NCBI RefSeq assembly: GCF_000722875.1
Contig: NZ_JFHR01000009.1
Coordinates: forward strand, 81,112-145,111
Reading direction: 5' to 3'
Length of the DNA: 64,000 bases
From: Sphingobium chlorophenolicum
GTDB taxonomy: Bacteria > Pseudomonadota > Alphaproteobacteria > Sphingomonadales > Sphingomonadaceae
Part shown: positions 62,806-64,000 of the stretch, in pieces
How positions within the stretch are numbered: the stretch's first letter is position 1
How the letters are laid out: each line of letters begins with the position of its first letter
Position numbers and translations under genes: made by a program
Notes under the pieces: model-generated
The model's database searches: none
What the model was told of the DNA's origin: nothing
Seen by the model: only the letters and a program-made list of their open reading frames with translations

Positions 62806-62824
62806 ATTGGGGTGGGGGTCGCGC

Positions 62825-63844
62825 ATGAGCGAGGATCGGCTGATCTCCTCCACACGGCGCGTCGAGGATGTCGACGCTGCGCTGCGGCCCAAATCGCTTG
62901 CCGAATTTATCGGGCAGCAGGCGGCGCGGGAAAATCTGCGCATCTTCATCGAGGCCGCCAAGGGGCGCGGCGAGGCGTTGGACCATGTGCTCTTCTTCGG
63001 TCCGCCGGGGCTGGGCAAGACGACGCTGGCGCAGATCGTCGCCCGCGAGATGGGCGTGGGGTTCCGCGCCACGTCCGGACCGGTGATCGCCAAGTCGGGC
63101 GATCTGGCCGCGCTGCTCACCAATCTGGATGAGGGCGACGTGCTGTTCGTCGACGAGATTCATCGACTGAATCCGGCTGTCGAGGAAGTGCTGTATCCCG
63201 CCATGGAGGACAGGGCGCTGGACCTGATGATCGGTGAAGGCCCCTCCGCCCGGTCGGTACGGATCGACCTGCCGCCCTTCACGCTGGTCGGCGCGACCAC
63301 GCGGCAGGGACTGCTGACCACGCCGCTGCGGGACCGTTTCGGCATTCCGGTGCGGCTGCAATTCTACACCGTCGATGAGCTGGAGCTGGTGGTGCGGCGC
63401 GCCGCGCGGCTGCTGGACCTGGCCATCACGTCCGACGGCGCGGTGGAGATCGCGCGGCGGTCGCGGGGGACGCCGCGCATCGCCGGGAGGCTGCTGCGGC
63501 GGGTGCGCGACTTCGCCAATGTGGCGGGCGCGCCGGCGGTGGAAGCGAAGGTGGCCGATGCCGCGCTGACGCGGCTGGAGGTGGATCATCTGGGGCTGGA
63601 CCTGATGGACCGGCGCTATCTGATGATGATCGCGGATATTTATCGCGGCGGGCCGGTGGGGGTCGAGACGCTGGCGGCGGGGCTTTCGGAAGCGCGGGAT
63701 ACGATCGAGGAAGTGATCGAGCCTTATCTGATCCAGCTTGGATTGATCGCTCGTACGGCGCGGGGGCGTTGTCTCAACGGGCCGGGGTGGAAGCATCTGG
63801 GGCTGAACCCGCCGTCCAATGTTCAGGATGGGTTGTTCGATTAG
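62825..63844 (+). CDS. ruvB: Holliday junction ATPase RuvB
   Basis: 339 residues: [50 protein letters not shown] with Walker A, Walker [11 protein letters not shown], sensor 1 in [20 protein letters not shown] and the C-terminal winged helix ([19 protein letters not shown]). The start MSEDRL at ATG 62825 lies 20 bases past the right arm of the GIY-YIG unit. Confidence 0.97.
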   Translation: MSEDRLISSTRRVEDVDAALRPKSLAEFIGQQAARENLRIFIEAAKGRGEALDHVLFFGPPGLGKTTLAQIVAREMGVGFRATSGPVIAKSGDLAALLTNLDEGDVLFVDEIHRLNPAVEEVLYPAMEDRALDLMIGEGPSARSVRIDLPPFTLVGATTRQGLLTTPLRDRFGIPVRLQFYTVDELELVVRRAARLLDLAITSDGAVEIARRSRGTPRIAGRLLRRVRDFANVAGAPAVEAKVADAALTRLEVDHLGLDLMDRRYLMMIADIYRGGPVGVETLAAGLSEARDTIEEVIEPYLIQLGLIARTARGRCLNGPGWKHLGLNPPSNVQDGLFD

Positions 63845-63888
63845 GATTGGGTTGGTTGGGAATTGGCCATGAGAGGACGTTAATGCTT

Positions 63889-63934
63889 CCCCTCCCCTTC
63901 AGGGGAGGGGACTGAGGGGTGGGGGCGTGCCCCA
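63889..63934. repeat. gene-free copy of the repeat that flanks the DUF559 gene
   Basis: The segment cccctccccttcaggggagg followed by ggtgggggcg matches the arms at 5631-5670 and 6026-6067. Its core (cccctcccc ttca ggggaggg) is a hairpin. It lies 45 bases past ruvB and could help terminate the transcript. Confidence 0.7.
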
Positions 63935-63960
63935 CGGGAAAGTTGTCCTGTAACGGCACT

Positions 63961-64000
63961 CCCCCCCCCCCCCCCCCCCCCCCTAGGGGGGGGGGGGGCG
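63961..64000. other. homopolymeric C-run and G-run at the window end
   Basis: The window closes with about 23 C, then TA, then about 13 G (and a final CG): a near-palindromic C-tract/G-tract. It is outside any gene. Such a tract may be a real slippage-prone site, or an assembly or sequencing artefact near a contig edge; I cannot tell from the sequence. Confidence 0.6.

Noticed and set aside
1..64000. tRNA, rRNA, prophage, toxin-antitoxin or classical IS genes
   Set aside because: I looked in all gaps and found no cloverleaf-like sequence, transposase, integrase or toxin-antitoxin pair that I could support.

Overview
The window is about 64 kb of GC-rich, densely packed bacterial chromosome. 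Its genes have the size, order and codon character of an alphaproteobacterium of the family Sphingomonadaceae (Sphingobium/Sphingomonas-like). Supporting signs are a Rrf2-led suf operon with a short SufD, a PspF-PspABC locus, a ybgC-tolQRAB-pal cluster, a DUF2093 protein, a large TonB-dependent receptor with a carboxypeptidase-regulatory N-terminus, and many short palindromic intergenic repeats. Genus is an inference. I found no rRNA, tRNA, CRISPR array, prophage or classical insertion sequence. Almost everything is housekeeping, so the accessory signal lies in the intergenic repeats and two small nuclease genes carried with them.

Layout: 1-0.7 kb, the end of a DMT-type exporter and a 51-codon ORF. 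0.8-8.1 kb, an NAD-dependent epimerase followed by the iron-sulfur assembly operon, all on the minus strand and transcribed Rrf2 regulator-sufB-[DUF559 nuclease]-151-aa protein-sufC-sufD-sufS-sufT-A-type carrier. 8.1-13.4 kb, an AraC regulator, pyrD, gamma-glutamyltransferase, a lipoprotein and a detached sufE. 13.4-16.9 kb, the phage-shock (Psp) envelope-stress locus with pspF divergent from a sigma-54 promoter. 16.9-22.8 kb, a 3-hydroxyacyl-CoA dehydrogenase and the Tol-Pal system. 22.9-28.0 kb, a MarR-controlled FUSC/DUF1656/HlyD/outer-membrane-factor efflux operon. 28.2-33.4 kb, M16 and M28 peptidases. 33.4-42.1 kb, clpB, a TonB-dependent receptor, an M23 peptidase, DUF2093 and xseA. 42.1-50.6 kb, purD, an HHH-like membrane protein, cysQ-pmbA-nudC-mutY, a DciA-like protein and two DsbA-like proteins. 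50.6-58.9 kb, smc, a phospholipase D-like protein, ubiA, rsmE and gshA. 58.9-63.8 kb, an ICMT-like membrane protein, DUF1345, a ClpP-like S14 protein, ruvA, a GIY-YIG nuclease and ruvB. The window ends in an odd C-run/G-run.

The most notable pattern is that two conserved operons are each split by a compact unit made of terminal palindromic repeats around one small nuclease gene. One is a GIY-YIG gene between ruvA and ruvB (62403-62805). The other is a DUF559/Vsr-like gene between sufB and the rest of suf (5631-6067). In both, the cargo reads in the operon's direction and its coding sequence runs into the repeats. The same GIY-YIG-type repeat pair occurs without a gene at 31544-31631, and its spacer resembles the 3' end of the nuclease gene, so it looks like a collapsed derivative. 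A repeat of another family encodes the C-terminal tail of the suf regulator. These look like small nuclease-bearing mobile units with MITE-like remnants; this is an inference from sequence layout only.

Secondary points of interest are a near-consensus sigma-54 promoter and a 54-aa secreted or membrane protein leading the psp operon, two further small PspB-like proteins at its end, a marR promoter that predicts a leaderless mRNA with a palindrome over the -10, a strong minus-strand terminator in an otherwise unexplained gap, a palindrome upstream of the TonB receptor, and xseA and purD diverging with only 7 bases between start codons.
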